NCBI RefSeq assembly: GCF_022346885.1
Contig: NZ_JAKRNK010000008.1
Coordinates: forward strand, 124,001 to 188,000
Source of the DNA: Paenibacillus sp. ACRRX
Lineage (GTDB): Bacteria > Bacillota > Bacilli > Paenibacillales > Paenibacillaceae
DNA length: 64,000 nucleotides
Direction of reading: 5' to 3'
Shown here: piece after piece, positions 28,204 to 37,898 of the stretch
Position numbering within the stretch: position 1 is the first letter of the stretch
Layout of the letters: every line of letters starts with the position of its first letter
The notes under the pieces: generated by a model
Databases searched by the model: none
What the model saw: the letters and a program-made list of their open reading frames with translations, nothing else
What the model was told of the DNA's origin: nothing
Program-made: the position numbers and the translations under genes

Positions 28204-29945
28204 TCGCTATCCCCCATTATCATTTGATCTATCGTGCAGCCTTGCGTAACCATCGGATACACATTTTCATGCTTGCGTACAACAAACTCAACAACTGCTG
28301 GTCCAGGCGTATTTAACGCTTCCTCCCAAGCTTGAAGCGCTTCTTCTTTGTTCGTCGCACGGAATCCGCGTACACCATAAGCTTCAGCCAACTTTACAAA
28401 GTCCGGGCTGCCTGCAAGGTCAATGTGGCTGTACCGATTGTCATAAATGATTTCCTGCCACTGACGAACCATTCCCAGCACTTGGTTGTTAATAATCGCG
28501 ACCTTGACCGGAATGTTGTTGATCGCACAAATTGCAAGCTCTTGTGCACACATTTGCATACCACCATCACCATTAATCGAGACAACCGTACGGTCCGGGT
28601 TCGCCATCTGAGCACCGATAGCAGACGGGAATCCGAAGCCCATCGTACCTAGTCCACCAGATGTAATAAAGGATCTAGGATTGTTAAACCGATAATATTG
28701 AGCTGACCACATCTGATGCTGACCGACATCTGTTGTCACGATGGCATTACCATGTGTCGTGTCATGAATCATCTCAATGACCCATTGCGGCTTTAATTCA
28801 TCATTCGAATCGATATAACGAAGCGGCTTATCCACCTTCATCTGCTTCACCAGATTGCGCCACTCTTCCGCGTTATCGGTGTGCTTAATTACAGTATTAG
28901 CTTGCTTAAGTGTCGTCAAAATGTCGCCTACGATCGGAATATCCGTCGGAACGTTCTTGCCGATCTCCGCCGGATCGATATCGATATGAACAATTTTGGC
29001 GCAAGGCGCGAAACCTTCCAGCTTCATCGTCACCCGATCGTCAAAACGTGCGCCCACGTTGATAAGCAAATCCGCTTGTTGAATTGCATTGTTGGCGGTG
29101 TATGTGCCATGCATCCCTGGCATGCCCAGCCACAATTCATGCCCGCTAGGGAAGCCACCAAGCCCAAGTAATGTTGTAGTGACCGGAATGCCGGACTTGT
29201 TAACAAATTCCAGAAGTTCATCGTGTGCCCCAGAATGTACGACGCCTGCTCCCGCCAAGATGAGTGGACGCTCTGCCTGCTCAATAGCCTTAATCATTTT
29301 GTCGACCTGATACTTATTCGGCGTAACCGTTGGATGGTACCCGCGAATATCAATCTCAGATACAGGTTTAAACAGCGTTTTCGCCGCTGATACATCTTTC
29401 GGAATATCGATCAATACCGGTCCTTTGCGACCTGTTGAAGCAATGTGGAATGCTTCGTGTATAACACGAGGCAAATCCTCTACATCACGTACCAGATAGC
29501 TATGTTTCGTCACGGGCATTGTAATGCCTGTAATGTCCGCTTCCTGGAAAGCATCCGTCCCAATCAGCGTAGTTGCTACGTTGCCGGTAATGACAACAAG
29601 CGGAATCGAATCCATATACGCGGTGGCAATACCCGTAACCAAGTTCGTGGCCCCCGGACCAGAAGTCGCAATACAGACGCCTACTTTGCCGCTTGCGCGA
29701 GCATAACCGTCTGCTGCATGGATAGCACCTTGCTCATGACGTGTCAGCAAGTGATTAAAATCATCAAAGCCATGCATCGCGTCATAAATGTAAAGCACTG
29801 CCCCGCCCGGATAACCGAAGACACACTCTACACCTTCCAACAATAAGCTGCGCAGCAAGATTTCCGAGCCTGTAATGACTTCCGGCTTCATCCATTTTTC
29901 TCTTAATTCATCTTTTGATCGCTTGGTCGTGTGATGTGTGCTCAT
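28200..29945 (-). CDS. ilvB: Acetolactate synthase large (catalytic) subunit
   Basis: 581 aa, ThDP-dependent. Condenses two pyruvates, or pyruvate with 2-oxobutyrate. Motifs: EGVECVFGYPGGAVLYIYDA with the activating glutamate in RHEQGAIHAADGYARASG, and the ThDP-Mg site SINGDGGMQMCAQELAICA with N further on (IINNQ). AAGGAGGATGTCGA precedes the ATG. First gene of the operon, directly after a T-box leader. Confidence 0.96.
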   Translation of the reverse strand: MSTHHTTKRSKDELREKWMKPEVITGSEILLRSLLLEGVECVFGYPGGAVLYIYDAMHGFDDFNHLLTRHEQGAIHAADGYARASGKVGVCIATSGPGATNLVTGIATAYMDSIPLVVITGNVATTLIGTDAFQEADITGITMPVTKHSYLVRDVEDLPRVIHEAFHIASTGRKGPVLIDIPKDVSAAKTLFKPVSEIDIRGYHPTVTPNKYQVDKMIKAIEQAERPLILAGAGVVHSGAHDELLEFVNKSGIPVTTTLLGLGGFPSGHELWLGMPGMHGTYTANNAIQQADLLINVGARFDDRVTMKLEGFAPCAKIVHIDIDPAEIGKNVPTDIPIVGDILTTLKQANTVIKHTDNAEEWRNLVKQMKVDKPLRYIDSNDELKPQWVIEMIHDTTHGNAIVTTDVGQHQMWSAQYYRFNNPRSFITSGGLGTMGFGFPSAIGAQMANPDRTVVSINGDGGMQMCAQELAICAINNIPVKVAIINNQVLGMVRQWQEIIYDNRYSHIDLAGSPDFVKLAEAYGVRGFRATNKEEALQAWEEALNTPGPAVVEFVVRKHENVYPMVTQGCTIDQMIMGDSE

Positions 29946-30002
29946 TCGACATCCTCCTTAACTTAATTTCACTGTTGAATCCTTTGTAACATGTATAAAT
30001 AT

Positions 30003-30325
30003 CAAAAAAACCTTCCGTCTCCACACAGCTATAGCTGTGTAGGGACGAAAGGTTTAGCTTCCGTGGTACCACCCAAGTTCGCTGTGCATCTCGCAATGCA
30101 AAGCCTCCATAAGTACACGAGTCCAATCTCGTATACTTGACGCCTAACGCGCGTCTGACGATTCTTCCTAGTGGGATCATGTAATTCCTCAAGTCATAAG
30201 CAAGTTATGACTTTCATCATCTGTTCAGAAGAACAGCTCCGAGGTGAGCTCGCACATCAGGGATTCTGGCGTCGGTTTCAGCAGTGTTCCGAACGCTCTC
30301 TGTTCAAAAGGGCCCTAAGTCTTCG
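30003..30325 (-). promoter_or_regulatory. T-box leader, probably leucine-specific, upstream of ilvB
   Basis: The antiterminator T-box TGGGTGGTACCACG is at about 30061-30075 (minus strand). The competing terminator, 30005-30048, has arms with TACACAGCTATAGCTGTGT and ends in a T run. Stem I appears to be closed by GAACAG (near 30303) and CTGTTC (near 30232), with GCTCACCTCGGAG just before the latter, where the specifier codon would lie; CTC (leucine) fits. Uncharged tRNA-Leu would allow readthrough into ilvBNC. A -10-like TATAAT lies near 30346-30351 (minus strand). This leader and its promoter fill most of the gap 29946-30517. Confidence 0.88.
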
Positions 30326-30517
30326 TCCTCTTCATAGCCGTTGGGATTATATAACAATCCGTGTTGCCGAATGTTTAGAAACATTATATTCCTCCACCCC
30401 TAGGGAGTCAATAGGCTGTTTTTAAAAATTTGGAGCGCCGCACCCGGCAGGCCGTACTGGCATAACTTATAAAAAAATATTGCCATATGGCATAAATCGC
30501 GTCTTGGAGGTATGCTC

Positions 30518-30958
30518 ATGCTGCGATTGCGTAGGCCGGGATCAGATGATGACGGCATCTGGCAGCTCATCGTTCAAGAGCTGATTCCGCGTTCTAACAA
30601 CGAGTGGGACGCCAAGGAAATAAAAGACGAATTGCCGCAACGCTTGAAGCGCGGCATCACTTACGTATATACGGACGGACTTGACCGGATATATGGATTT
30701 ATTCATGCCGTATTCAACAACCGCAAGCTTATTATCGACATGCTGGCCGTAACTACGCCTATGCATGGAAAAGGCATTGGACTGCACCTCTTGAGCGCAA
30801 CGGAGCAGACAGCTCTACAGAAAGATTGCCTATCTTCCTTGCTGCTGATCGATAAAGGCAACGACCAGGCCAAACGTTTCTATGAACGCAATGGTTATGT
30901 TATTACACGGTATATTCCAAGTCTGAAATGTTACGAGATGGAGAAGCAGCTGAAATAG
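30518..30958 (+). CDS. GNAT-family N-acetyltransferase
   Basis: 146 aa. The acetyl-CoA loop is in MHGKGIGLHLLSATEQ, and the C-terminal strand AKRFYERNGYVITRYIP is typical of GNAT. GGAGG lies 7 bases before the ATG at 30518; the ATG at 30512 is too close to it. Single gene; the substrate is not predictable. Confidence 0.8.
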   Translation: MLRLRRPGSDDDGIWQLIVQELIPRSNNEWDAKEIKDELPQRLKRGITYVYTDGLDRIYGFIHAVFNNRKLIIDMLAVTTPMHGKGIGLHLLSATEQTALQKDCLSSLLLIDKGNDQAKRFYERNGYVITRYIPSLKCYEMEKQLK

Positions 30959-31040
30959 TCTAACAGCGCTCATCTCGTATTAAAAAACGTAAAGCAGTCG
31001 GACACAATATCTACCTACTCTTCCCTACCTTCATGCCAAA

Positions 31041-31067
31041 CAGCCCGGAGTCTCCCGCTCCGGGCTG
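31041..31067 (-). terminator. Terminator of the Gly/Tyr repeat gene
   Basis: CAGCCCGGAG (31041-31050) pairs perfectly with CTCCGGGCTG (31058-31067). Only a short T tract follows on the minus strand. Confidence 0.6.
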
Positions 31068-31098
31068 CCCACTCGCCTTACATCCTCACGCGACCGGC

Positions 31099-31452
31099 CT
31101 ATTTCTCTCCTTGTCGATAGGCATTGCCGTACTGTCCACCGCAGCACCCGTAGCCGCCGCCATAACCGCCACCGTAGCCGCCGTAACCGCCGCCATAGCC
31201 ACCTCCATAGCCACCGTAACCGCCACCATAACCATATGGATTGCTGCTAAAAGCACCAATGGCTAGCAAGTCAAACAATACTAAAGGCAGGATCGCCTTT
31301 GTTTTTGCTTGTTTGCCTTTTGGCTGCTCCAGGACAAGTCGGTTTCCAGCTATCCGGACAAGCTTGCCAGTAATTACAGAGCCATTTTTACGCACCGCAT
31401 AGATGCGCTTGCCTACCCATTTGCGGGCCTCGGCTTGTGTAACTCCACGCAT
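31099..31452 (-). CDS. Gly/Tyr-rich repeat protein
   Basis: 117 aa. The first 60 residues (QAEARKWVGKRIYAVRKNGS, then LVRIAGNRLVLEQP) form a small beta-rich domain that looks like an SH3/KOW-like or Hfq-like barrel. A hydrophobic segment (AILPLVLFDLLAIGAF) is followed by about 45 residues of YGGGYGG repeats ending in GCCGGQYGNAYRQGEK. AAGGAGG lies 7 bases before the ATG. Similar small repeat proteins are frequent in Paenibacillus, possibly on spore or cell surfaces. Function unknown. Confidence 0.6.
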   Translation of the reverse strand: MRGVTQAEARKWVGKRIYAVRKNGSVITGKLVRIAGNRLVLEQPKGKQAKTKAILPLVLFDLLAIGAFSSNPYGYGGGYGGYGGGYGGGYGGYGGGYGGGYGCCGGQYGNAYRQGEK

Positions 31453-31743
31453 GAGAACTCCTCCTTTTTCGTTCCTACGATTTAGCTTATGCACGATAGA
31501 CAAGGCTGCTTGTATTGGTAACCCTATCAACTTCCAATCTGTGCTAGAGTCCTAGAAAGTAAAAGCTGCACTGCATTCCCCTCATAACATTCCTTTTTTT
31601 GGACAAAATGTAGAGAAGATAACTGCCATTCGTAGTGTTTGCCCACGATAGCCGTAGGACTATATCGTATCGTTATCTTTAAATATAGTCATGCTGTCAG
31701 GACGGCTCGAACGATCCAAATTTTTTTAAAGAAGAGGGAATCC

Positions 31744-33387
31744 ATGATCAAACCTGACCATCCGCAACGTCGAGACATGGAGCGAATATACGGCTCTATT
31801 AGTCCCTTTGAATTAAAGGACACACTGATCAGCTTTGCAAACGAGAACGCTACTGCACATGCACAAACCATGCTGAACGCAGGAAGAGGGAATCCAAACT
31901 GGATTTCAACAGAGCCACGCGAAGCTTTTTTTGCATTGGGGCAATTCGCTATTGAGGAATGCAAGCGGGTTCACTACGTTGACCCCGGACTTGCTGGCCT
32001 GCCAGAACGACAAGGGAGCTATGACAGGTTTAGAACCTATGCTGCCAAACATCGTTACACGGCAGGCATCGACTTTCTGGAGGCAGTCATCGCCTACGGT
32101 GTGAAAACGCACAACATGCGTCCAGATGATTGGGTATATGAACTGGTTGACGGCATAATTGGCGGACATTACCCATATCCCGACCGCATGCTTCCCCAAA
32201 TCGAAAAAGTAGTTTACGACTTCCTTTGTCAGGAGCTTTATGGCGGCACATCACTGCAAGGGCATGCCCGCATTTATGCGGTCGAAGGTGCTACTGCAGC
32301 TATGTGTTATATTTTTGACTCTTTGATCGCTAATCAGCTGTTGGAATCAGGGGATACGATCGCCATTATGGTGCCAATCTTTACGCCGTATCTGGAAATT
32401 CCACATTTGCCCCAATATCATTTTAAGATTAAATATATTATAGCAAGCGGCACAAATGCGGACGGTTCACACAGCTGGCAGTATCCCGATTCAGAGATTG
32501 AAAAACTGAAGGACACTAGCATTAAGGCTTTATTCTGCGTTAATCCGAGTAATCCGCCTTCGGTGGCGGTGAAGCCTTGTACGGTAAATAAGCTGGTCCA
32601 AATCATTCATAATCATCATCCGAATTTAATGATTATTATGGACGATGTGTACTGTACCTTCGTTGATCAATTCAGGTCAATCATGACGGATATTCCGCGG
32701 AACAGCATCGGGGTATACTCATTTTCAAAATATTACGGTGTGACTGGTTGGCGGCTCGGGGTAATTGTTGTGCATGACAACAACGTTTTTGACGAACTGA
32801 TTCGAAGTCTACCGACAGCAAAACGTGATGTCATCCAATCCAGATATAGCGCACTGACGACTCATCCTGAGAAGATAACCTTTATCGATCGTATCGTAGC
32901 CGATAGTCGACAAGTCGCACTTAACCATACTGCGGGGTTATCCACACCACAGCAGGTGCAAATGGCATTGTTTGCGATCGCAGGTCTGCTAGATAAACAA
33001 AATACCTATAAAGATTTAACGAAAAGTATTTGCCGACGCCGCAAAGCAATGCTCTACGAAGGACTTGACATGGACGTTGTTCATAACGCCTATGATGCAA
33101 GCTACTATACTGAATTTGATTTGCTCGTATGGGCACGCCGACATTGTGGAGAAGACTTCGCAAACTACTTACAGGAAAATTTTGAACCTGTGGACATTTT
33201 GTTTCGGTTAGCCGAGGAATCATCAATCGTTTTGCTGAACGGCGGCGGATTCCACGGACCGGCGTGGTCGATCCGTATATCACTTGCAAATCTCAATGAT
33301 GAGGCTTATTTACAGATTGGACGAGCAATTCGCCATATACTCCACGATTATGTCAACCAATGGCATTCAACTCAAAATAAAACTTAA
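31744..33387 (+). CDS. aspD: Aspartate 4-decarboxylase / aspartate aminotransferase
   Basis: 547 aa, PLP-dependent fold type I. ISPFELKDTLISFANENA, LNAGRGNPNWISTEPREAFF and DPGLAGLPERQGSYDRF match AspD-type enzymes, which convert aspartate to alanine plus CO2 and also transaminate. The catalytic lysine lies in VYSFSKYYGVTGWRLGV. The ATG at 31744 follows GAAGAGGGAATCC; an upstream start at 31639 adds 35 residues unlike the family. The usual aspartate:alanine antiporter partner is not in the window. The gene stands alone. Confidence 0.87.
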   Translation: MIKPDHPQRRDMERIYGSISPFELKDTLISFANENATAHAQTMLNAGRGNPNWISTEPREAFFALGQFAIEECKRVHYVDPGLAGLPERQGSYDRFRTYAAKHRYTAGIDFLEAVIAYGVKTHNMRPDDWVYELVDGIIGGHYPYPDRMLPQIEKVVYDFLCQELYGGTSLQGHARIYAVEGATAAMCYIFDSLIANQLLESGDTIAIMVPIFTPYLEIPHLPQYHFKIKYIIASGTNADGSHSWQYPDSEIEKLKDTSIKALFCVNPSNPPSVAVKPCTVNKLVQIIHNHHPNLMIIMDDVYCTFVDQFRSIMTDIPRNSIGVYSFSKYYGVTGWRLGVIVVHDNNVFDELIRSLPTAKRDVIQSRYSALTTHPEKITFIDRIVADSRQVALNHTAGLSTPQQVQMALFAIAGLLDKQNTYKDLTKSICRRRKAMLYEGLDMDVVHNAYDASYYTEFDLLVWARRHCGEDFANYLQENFEPVDILFRLAEESSIVLLNGGGFHGPAWSIRISLANLNDEAYLQIGRAIRHILHDYVNQWHSTQNKT

Positions 33388-33417
33388 GACGGCTGCATTA
33401 ACAGCTTGAGCAGCAAG

Positions 33418-33458
33418 CAACATAAGCTGCCTCTGATGAATGTAGGGAGCTTATGTTG
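33418..33458 (+). terminator. Hairpin after aspD
   Basis: CAACATAAGCT (33418-33428) pairs with AGCTTATGTTG (33448-33458). The T tract is poor, so terminator function is uncertain. The gap 33388-34098 shows no other convincing gene; one stretch, about 33446-33697, is open without a start. Confidence 0.45.
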
Positions 33459-34042
33459 TTAAAGCAGATGACCTTGACCCAGCAAACTTATCGGCTCGGT
33501 GGACAGATGAAGTCGAATACGGCGAGCACTTCCAATTTAACAACAACTGTCCTCCCCCAATGGACATAAACAACAGATTATGCTGCTATTTTGCAGCGCG
33601 CATATTATCCAGTAATTTCATGCGTATTCATGATAGAACTGAATCACCAACTCCAGTTGGATGGATTATTGATACAGCTTTTGCAGGCTCATCGTGAATT
33701 CTATTTATGTTTACGTGTGATACACTTCTTAAGCTATTCCTTACCAGTCGCTCAATAATACCAACAATAGATTGTATTCCCTGCAACCTTATCGCAGTTG
33801 TTTGATTTGAATACAAGGTCACCCAGCTAATTTTCGCGAGGGTTTCTTTTCACTAAAGAGTTGAACAGCTGCTCCGCATTCATTCACATGCAGCTTTATT
33901 ATATTGCTGTTGAGGCTGACTGCAATACAACGTAAATATTACACGATAGACCTATCTGTCCTCAAAGGGGAGACAATAGAATTTATTAATTCACATCCTT
34001 ATAGCTAGTTAACAACTCGAAATATTTGAGCACAAAATAACA

Positions 34043-34085
34043 AAAAAAAGCACACCTCCTGTTAACCCAGCTAACAGGGGCGTGC
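34043..34085 (-). terminator. Terminator of the NdpA-like gene
   Basis: GCAC.CC.CCTGTTA pairs with TAACAGG..GTGC across 34051-34085; the minus-strand transcript ends in eight T (34043-34050). Confidence 0.8.
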
Positions 34086-34098
34086 GACTTATTGCCAT

Positions 34099-35172
34099 CT
34101 ATTCTTCCTCGTTAAAATACACTTTATAGAAATACATTTGGCGCTCCTCATCATACCCGCGCTCCAAATAGGGGAAACTTTCATTTTTCAACTTGATGTC
34201 AATTCCCGTATCCGTTTTGATGTTATTGCGTATCGACTGCTTTGCCTTCTTGAGAGCCACATGTGAAATCGGCATCGCATCAAAAGGAGGTAGATCATTT
34301 GCTTCCTCATAAGTTTCCTTGTATGCCTTAAACATCGGTGCATGCTGTGCATGTTGAGGCCGCTCATGCAGCACGGTATCCACAAACGATTGCTCATCAA
34401 ACGTATCATGCTTAGAAAAGTATTCCATCGTGCTATTGATGAACTCCAGCTTCTCTTTCTTCTCCGGCAGCTCTGAGGCAGGCGCAATGACGCTGTCATA
34501 AAATTCACTGCACATCGTAATAGCCTCATCCGTATAATAATGCTCGTCCTCTACCATCGCAAGCTGCAAGAAATCATCTTTCCAATATTGCGCTTCCTCA
34601 AAACCACGACTGCCCGTATCTACCATACATACCCGATATCCCGAATCTGCATATAAATTAAATATAATACATCCTTTATCCAGCTTCTTGATGTTAATAC
34701 CTTCTTGCAAGTAGACACCCAGATCCGTGTCTGACTTCTCCTTTACTTGCAGAAACGCATCTTTATTTTCCGACTTAAATATACCGATCGCGTCTACGCT
34801 AAAGTTCCCATAGAGCACATTATTAAAATGAGTAACGTACAATTCTCCCGGCTTAATCTGAGGGTGTGTAGACTGTGCGTATAAGTGGTTCAGAATATGA
34901 ACCGATTGCTCTTGAAAAGTTGCCGGCTGATCGAATATGCGGGAAGCAAACGTATAAATCTCATTCATGCTCAGATCTGCTTCATGGTGAAGCCGATAAA
35001 ACCAATCAAACTTAAACGGCTTAACAAAATATTGCGTAAGCGCAAGCCGCAGCTCATCATCTCCCGCTACATCGGTTAAATCCCGTGAAACCCATACTCC
35101 CTCGTCACGGGCGGCGCTTCCTACTTTATGAATAATAAGTTGATGAATATTAATCTGCGATACATCAATCAC
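34099..35172 (-). CDS. Nucleoid-associated protein NdpA/YejK family
   Basis: 357 aa. INIHQLIIHKVGSAARDEGV, DLGVYLQEGINIKKLDKGC and YWKDDFLQL match the 37-kDa nucleoid-associated protein family (NA37). These are abundant DNA-associated proteins of poorly known function. The gene is single, on the minus strand and divergent from phoA; the upstream region also carries the Pho boxes. Confidence 0.85.
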   Translation of the reverse strand: MIDVSQINIHQLIIHKVGSAARDEGVWVSRDLTDVAGDDELRLALTQYFVKPFKFDWFYRLHHEADLSMNEIYTFASRIFDQPATFQEQSVHILNHLYAQSTHPQIKPGELYVTHFNNVLYGNFSVDAIGIFKSENKDAFLQVKEKSDTDLGVYLQEGINIKKLDKGCIIFNLYADSGYRVCMVDTGSRGFEEAQYWKDDFLQLAMVEDEHYYTDEAITMCSEFYDSVIAPASELPEKKEKLEFINSTMEYFSKHDTFDEQSFVDTVLHERPQHAQHAPMFKAYKETYEEANDLPPFDAMPISHVALKKAKQSIRNNIKTDTGIDIKLKNESFPYLERGYDEERQMYFYKVYFNEEE

Positions 35173-35301
35173 GTTAAATGTTCCTCTCTTCCGTACGGCA
35201 TTCGTAAAGGAATTGTAAGCTTAGGAGTCCGGTTAGGTCAATGGATAATTTATAGCATGAAGCCTATTGGTTTGGAAAATGCTATGGCACCAGCGGATTT
35301 A

Positions 35302-35355
35302 TTTACACGAACTTTACACGTACTTAAAAGCGACTTAACAATCAACCTTTACAAT
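35302..35355 (+). promoter_or_regulatory. Pho box array and -10 of the alkaline phosphatase gene
   Basis: TTTACA (35302), TTTACA (35313), TTAAAA (35324) and TTAACA (35335) repeat with exact 11-base spacing, and another TTTACA follows at 35348. This is the tandem PhoP-binding pattern. A TACAAT at 35350-35355 could be the -10; no good -35 is seen, as in PhoP-activated promoters. Confidence 0.75.
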
Positions 35356-35392
35356 GAACTTGTTAAACCAAAAATAGTTGGAGGGGTTACTG

Positions 35393-37114
35393 TTGAACAA
35401 ATATGTACGTAAATCGTTAGTTACTGGCTTGGCGCTGCTTATGCTCCCATATGGTGCATTGCAAACAGACGCAGCCCAAACGAATGCTAACAAAAATGCC
35501 AAGCCTTCTTCCAAAAACTTGATCGTCCTCATTGGCGACGGCATGGGTCCAGCACAAGTATCTGCTGCACGGATCTTCTCCAAAAACAAGTTGAACAAGC
35601 CCCACCTGAACATCGACAGCATCTATGTAGGTCAAGCGACTACTTTTGCTGACAAAGGCGAAGACGGGAACAAAGTCGTATCAGGTGAAGTTACGGACTC
35701 CGCATCCGCCGGAACTGCATTTGCTACAGGACACAAGACATATAATGCCGCAATCAGTGTTTCAAATGAGGACATATCCAAGCCTTTCGCATCCATTATT
35801 GAAGCCTCTGAACAAGTTGGCAAATCGACTGGCCTTGTTACTACGGCACGTATCACGCATGCTACACCTGCCGTATATGCATCACATGTCCGCAATCGCG
35901 ATAACGAGAATGCAATCGCGACTCAATACCTTACATCTGGCGTAGACGTGCTTCTCGGCGGCGGCAAGCGCCACTTCGTGGGCAAAGACGAGAAAGGCAA
36001 GCGCGAAGGAAAATCAATCATTCCCGATTTCCAAGCTAAGGGCTATAAAGTCATATACGATAAAAAAGGGCTGAACGCCTTGACTGCCAAAAACGGAAAA
36101 ATTCTGGGTCTGTTTAATGATTCCCATGTTGACTACGTCATCGACCGCAAGCAGGAGACACCAAGCTTGGCAGATATGACGAAGAAAGCAATCGAATCGC
36201 TCGCTACGAACAAAAAAGGCTTTACGATGATGGTTGAGGGCGGCCGTATTGACCATGCCGGCCATGCGAATGATTTCGCATCCGTTATTCAAGAGATGCT
36301 TGATTTTGACGCTGCTGTCAAAGTAGCTCTGGATTATGCAAAAAAAGACGGCAACACATCAGTTGTTATTACGGCAGACCATGAGACAGGCGGCTTGTCC
36401 CTGTCACGTGATGATATTTACGAGCTAAATGTTGACTCTTGGAACAAACAAAAGATCTCTTCCGAACAGCTTGGCCCCAAATTAAAAGCAGTTAAAACAA
36501 CTGCTGAAATTAAGCAGCTCGTACAAAAGTATACAGGATATAACGATCTGACAGAAGAAGAAGCTCAATTCATTATCGACGGTGACAAGTCTTCTTATGC
36601 ACAAGAAGGTGCATTTAACGCAGTAATGTCGAAGCGTTATTTGGTCGGCTGGTCCGGCCACGGTCACTCTGCAGTTGATGTTGGCGTCTGGGCATATGGT
36701 CCAATTGCACAGTCCGTAAAAGGGCAAATCGATAATACTGATATCGCCAAGAGTGCAGCTAAAACTGCAGGATTAGATCTGAACAAAGCATCTGCCGACT
36801 TGCAAAGCAAGCATCTCTATCCGAAATTCAAAGTGACACGCGAAGGCAGCGTCATGTATCCTGCTCCTGCACTTGCCAAGTCGCTTGGCATTACTGTAAC
36901 AAGCGATAATAAGAATAACGTGACAACATTTAAAAAAGGAAAAGTGACGCTGCAAGTGAAGAACGGTACAACTGTAACCGTAAATGGCCAAGCGACATCA
37001 CTTCCAGCCGAAATAGACCGTAACGTTCTCTACTTAAACTTGGATGCCTTCAGCAAATTGACAGGGAATGCTTTGAAGTGGGACTCTCTATCTGAGCGAA
37101 TTGTATTAAAATAA
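35393..37114 (+). CDS. phoA: Secreted alkaline phosphatase with C-terminal copper-amine-oxidase-like domain
   Basis: 573 aa from TTG at 35393, with GGAGGGG 6 bases upstream. A signal peptide (VRKSLVTGLALLMLPYGALQ) ends near residue 28. The alkaline phosphatase domain, about 38-465, shows VLIGDGMGPAQVSAARIF, nucleophile serine in TDSASAGTAFATGHKT, VEGGRIDHAGHANDF, TADHETGG and WSGHGHSAVDVGVWAYG; these hold two Zn and one Mg. Residues about 480-573 form a copper-amine-oxidase N-terminal-like stalk domain (NGQATSLPAEIDRNVLYLNL), often found in exported Paenibacillus proteins. Controlled by the Pho boxes just upstream. Confidence 0.93.
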   Translation: MNKYVRKSLVTGLALLMLPYGALQTDAAQTNANKNAKPSSKNLIVLIGDGMGPAQVSAARIFSKNKLNKPHLNIDSIYVGQATTFADKGEDGNKVVSGEVTDSASAGTAFATGHKTYNAAISVSNEDISKPFASIIEASEQVGKSTGLVTTARITHATPAVYASHVRNRDNENAIATQYLTSGVDVLLGGGKRHFVGKDEKGKREGKSIIPDFQAKGYKVIYDKKGLNALTAKNGKILGLFNDSHVDYVIDRKQETPSLADMTKKAIESLATNKKGFTMMVEGGRIDHAGHANDFASVIQEMLDFDAAVKVALDYAKKDGNTSVVITADHETGGLSLSRDDIYELNVDSWNKQKISSEQLGPKLKAVKTTAEIKQLVQKYTGYNDLTEEEAQFIIDGDKSSYAQEGAFNAVMSKRYLVGWSGHGHSAVDVGVWAYGPIAQSVKGQIDNTDIAKSAAKTAGLDLNKASADLQSKHLYPKFKVTREGSVMYPAPALAKSLGITVTSDNKNNVTTFKKGKVTLQVKNGTTVTVNGQATSLPAEIDRNVLYLNLDAFSKLTGNALKWDSLSERIVLK

Positions 37115-37129
37115 GAGCAGTCAAATAAT

Positions 37130-37160
37130 GGGCAGGATGGCAGCTGTCATCCTGCCCTTT
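37130..37160 (+). terminator. Hairpin between phoA and the ABC transporter genes
   Basis: GGGCAGGATG (37130-37139) pairs with CATCCTGCCC (37148-37157), then TTT. The T tract is short, so partial readthrough into the transporter genes is likely. Confidence 0.65.
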
Positions 37161-37175
37161 CTCGTGAGGTGTCCG

Positions 37176-37898
37176 ATGATACAAATCCACCAGATTCGCA
37201 AGTCCTATCGCACGCAGCAGCAGGAACTGCCGATTGTCCATGTTGAGAACTGGCACATACAACAAGGGGAACAAATTGCACTTCTTGGACCAAGCGGCAG
37301 CGGAAAAAGTACACTTCTATATCTGCTATGCGGCGTGCTCCCGCTCGACGAAGGCGAGCTGCATATTATGGATCAGCCATTGCATCAGATGAATGAGATG
37401 CAGCGAGATCACTTCCGTGCCAAACATATCGGAATCATATTTCAGGATTTCCATCTCATATCCTCTCTCACAGCTAGACAGAACATTGAATTAGTCTATG
37501 AAGGCCCACACAGAGGGCGCGAACGTTATGCCCATATTCAGCAATGGTTTGAACGTGTTGGTCTGCAAGATAGAATGAATCATCTGCCTGGGCAACTGTC
37601 CAGAGGACAGCAGCAGCGAGTTGCAATTGTTCGCGCCCTAGTTAACCGTCCTGCACTCTTGCTTGCAGATGAACCAACTGGAAGTCTCGACTTTGAGACA
37701 GCCCATGACACTATGAATCTGCTTTTGTCCCTATCAAGGGAAGAAAAGGCTACTTTGATCACCGTCACGCACGATCAGCATCTCGCTTTGCGATATCCAA
37801 TGCAGGTTCATATTGAGGAGATCAATCGTTGTACGCAGCGTCTTAACCATAAGCTTTACGGTACTGGTCCTAGCTTGAAAGGAGCGCAGCAAGCATGA
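37176..37898 (+). CDS. ABC transporter ATP-binding protein, MacB/LolD type
   Basis: 240 aa. Walker [20 protein letters not shown]-loop FQDFHLIS, signature LSRGQQQR and Walker [13 protein letters not shown] are present; the sequence is of the LolD/MacB/FtsE class that pairs with FtsX-like permeases. The ATG at 37176 has GAGGTG upstream. The next gene starts 4 bases inside the end of this one. Part of a three-gene unit with the permease and lipoprotein. Confidence 0.92.
   Translation: MIQIHQIRKSYRTQQQELPIVHVENWHIQQGEQIALLGPSGSGKSTLLYLLCGVLPLDEGELHIMDQPLHQMNEMQRDHFRAKHIGIIFQDFHLISSLTARQNIELVYEGPHRGRERYAHIQQWFERVGLQDRMNHLPGQLSRGQQQRVAIVRALVNRPALLLADEPTGSLDFETAHDTMNLLLSLSREEKATLITVTHDQHLALRYPMQVHIEEINRCTQRLNHKLYGTGPSLKGAQQA

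Noticed and set aside
31099-31230. Repeat array that could be taken for CRISPR
   Set aside because: The repeats are short in-frame codons for YGGGYGG, with no unique spacers and no cas genes.
31033-31266. Plus-strand frame rich in Ala/Thr/Val
   Set aside because: Antisense of the Gly/Tyr repeat; the composition follows from the repeat.
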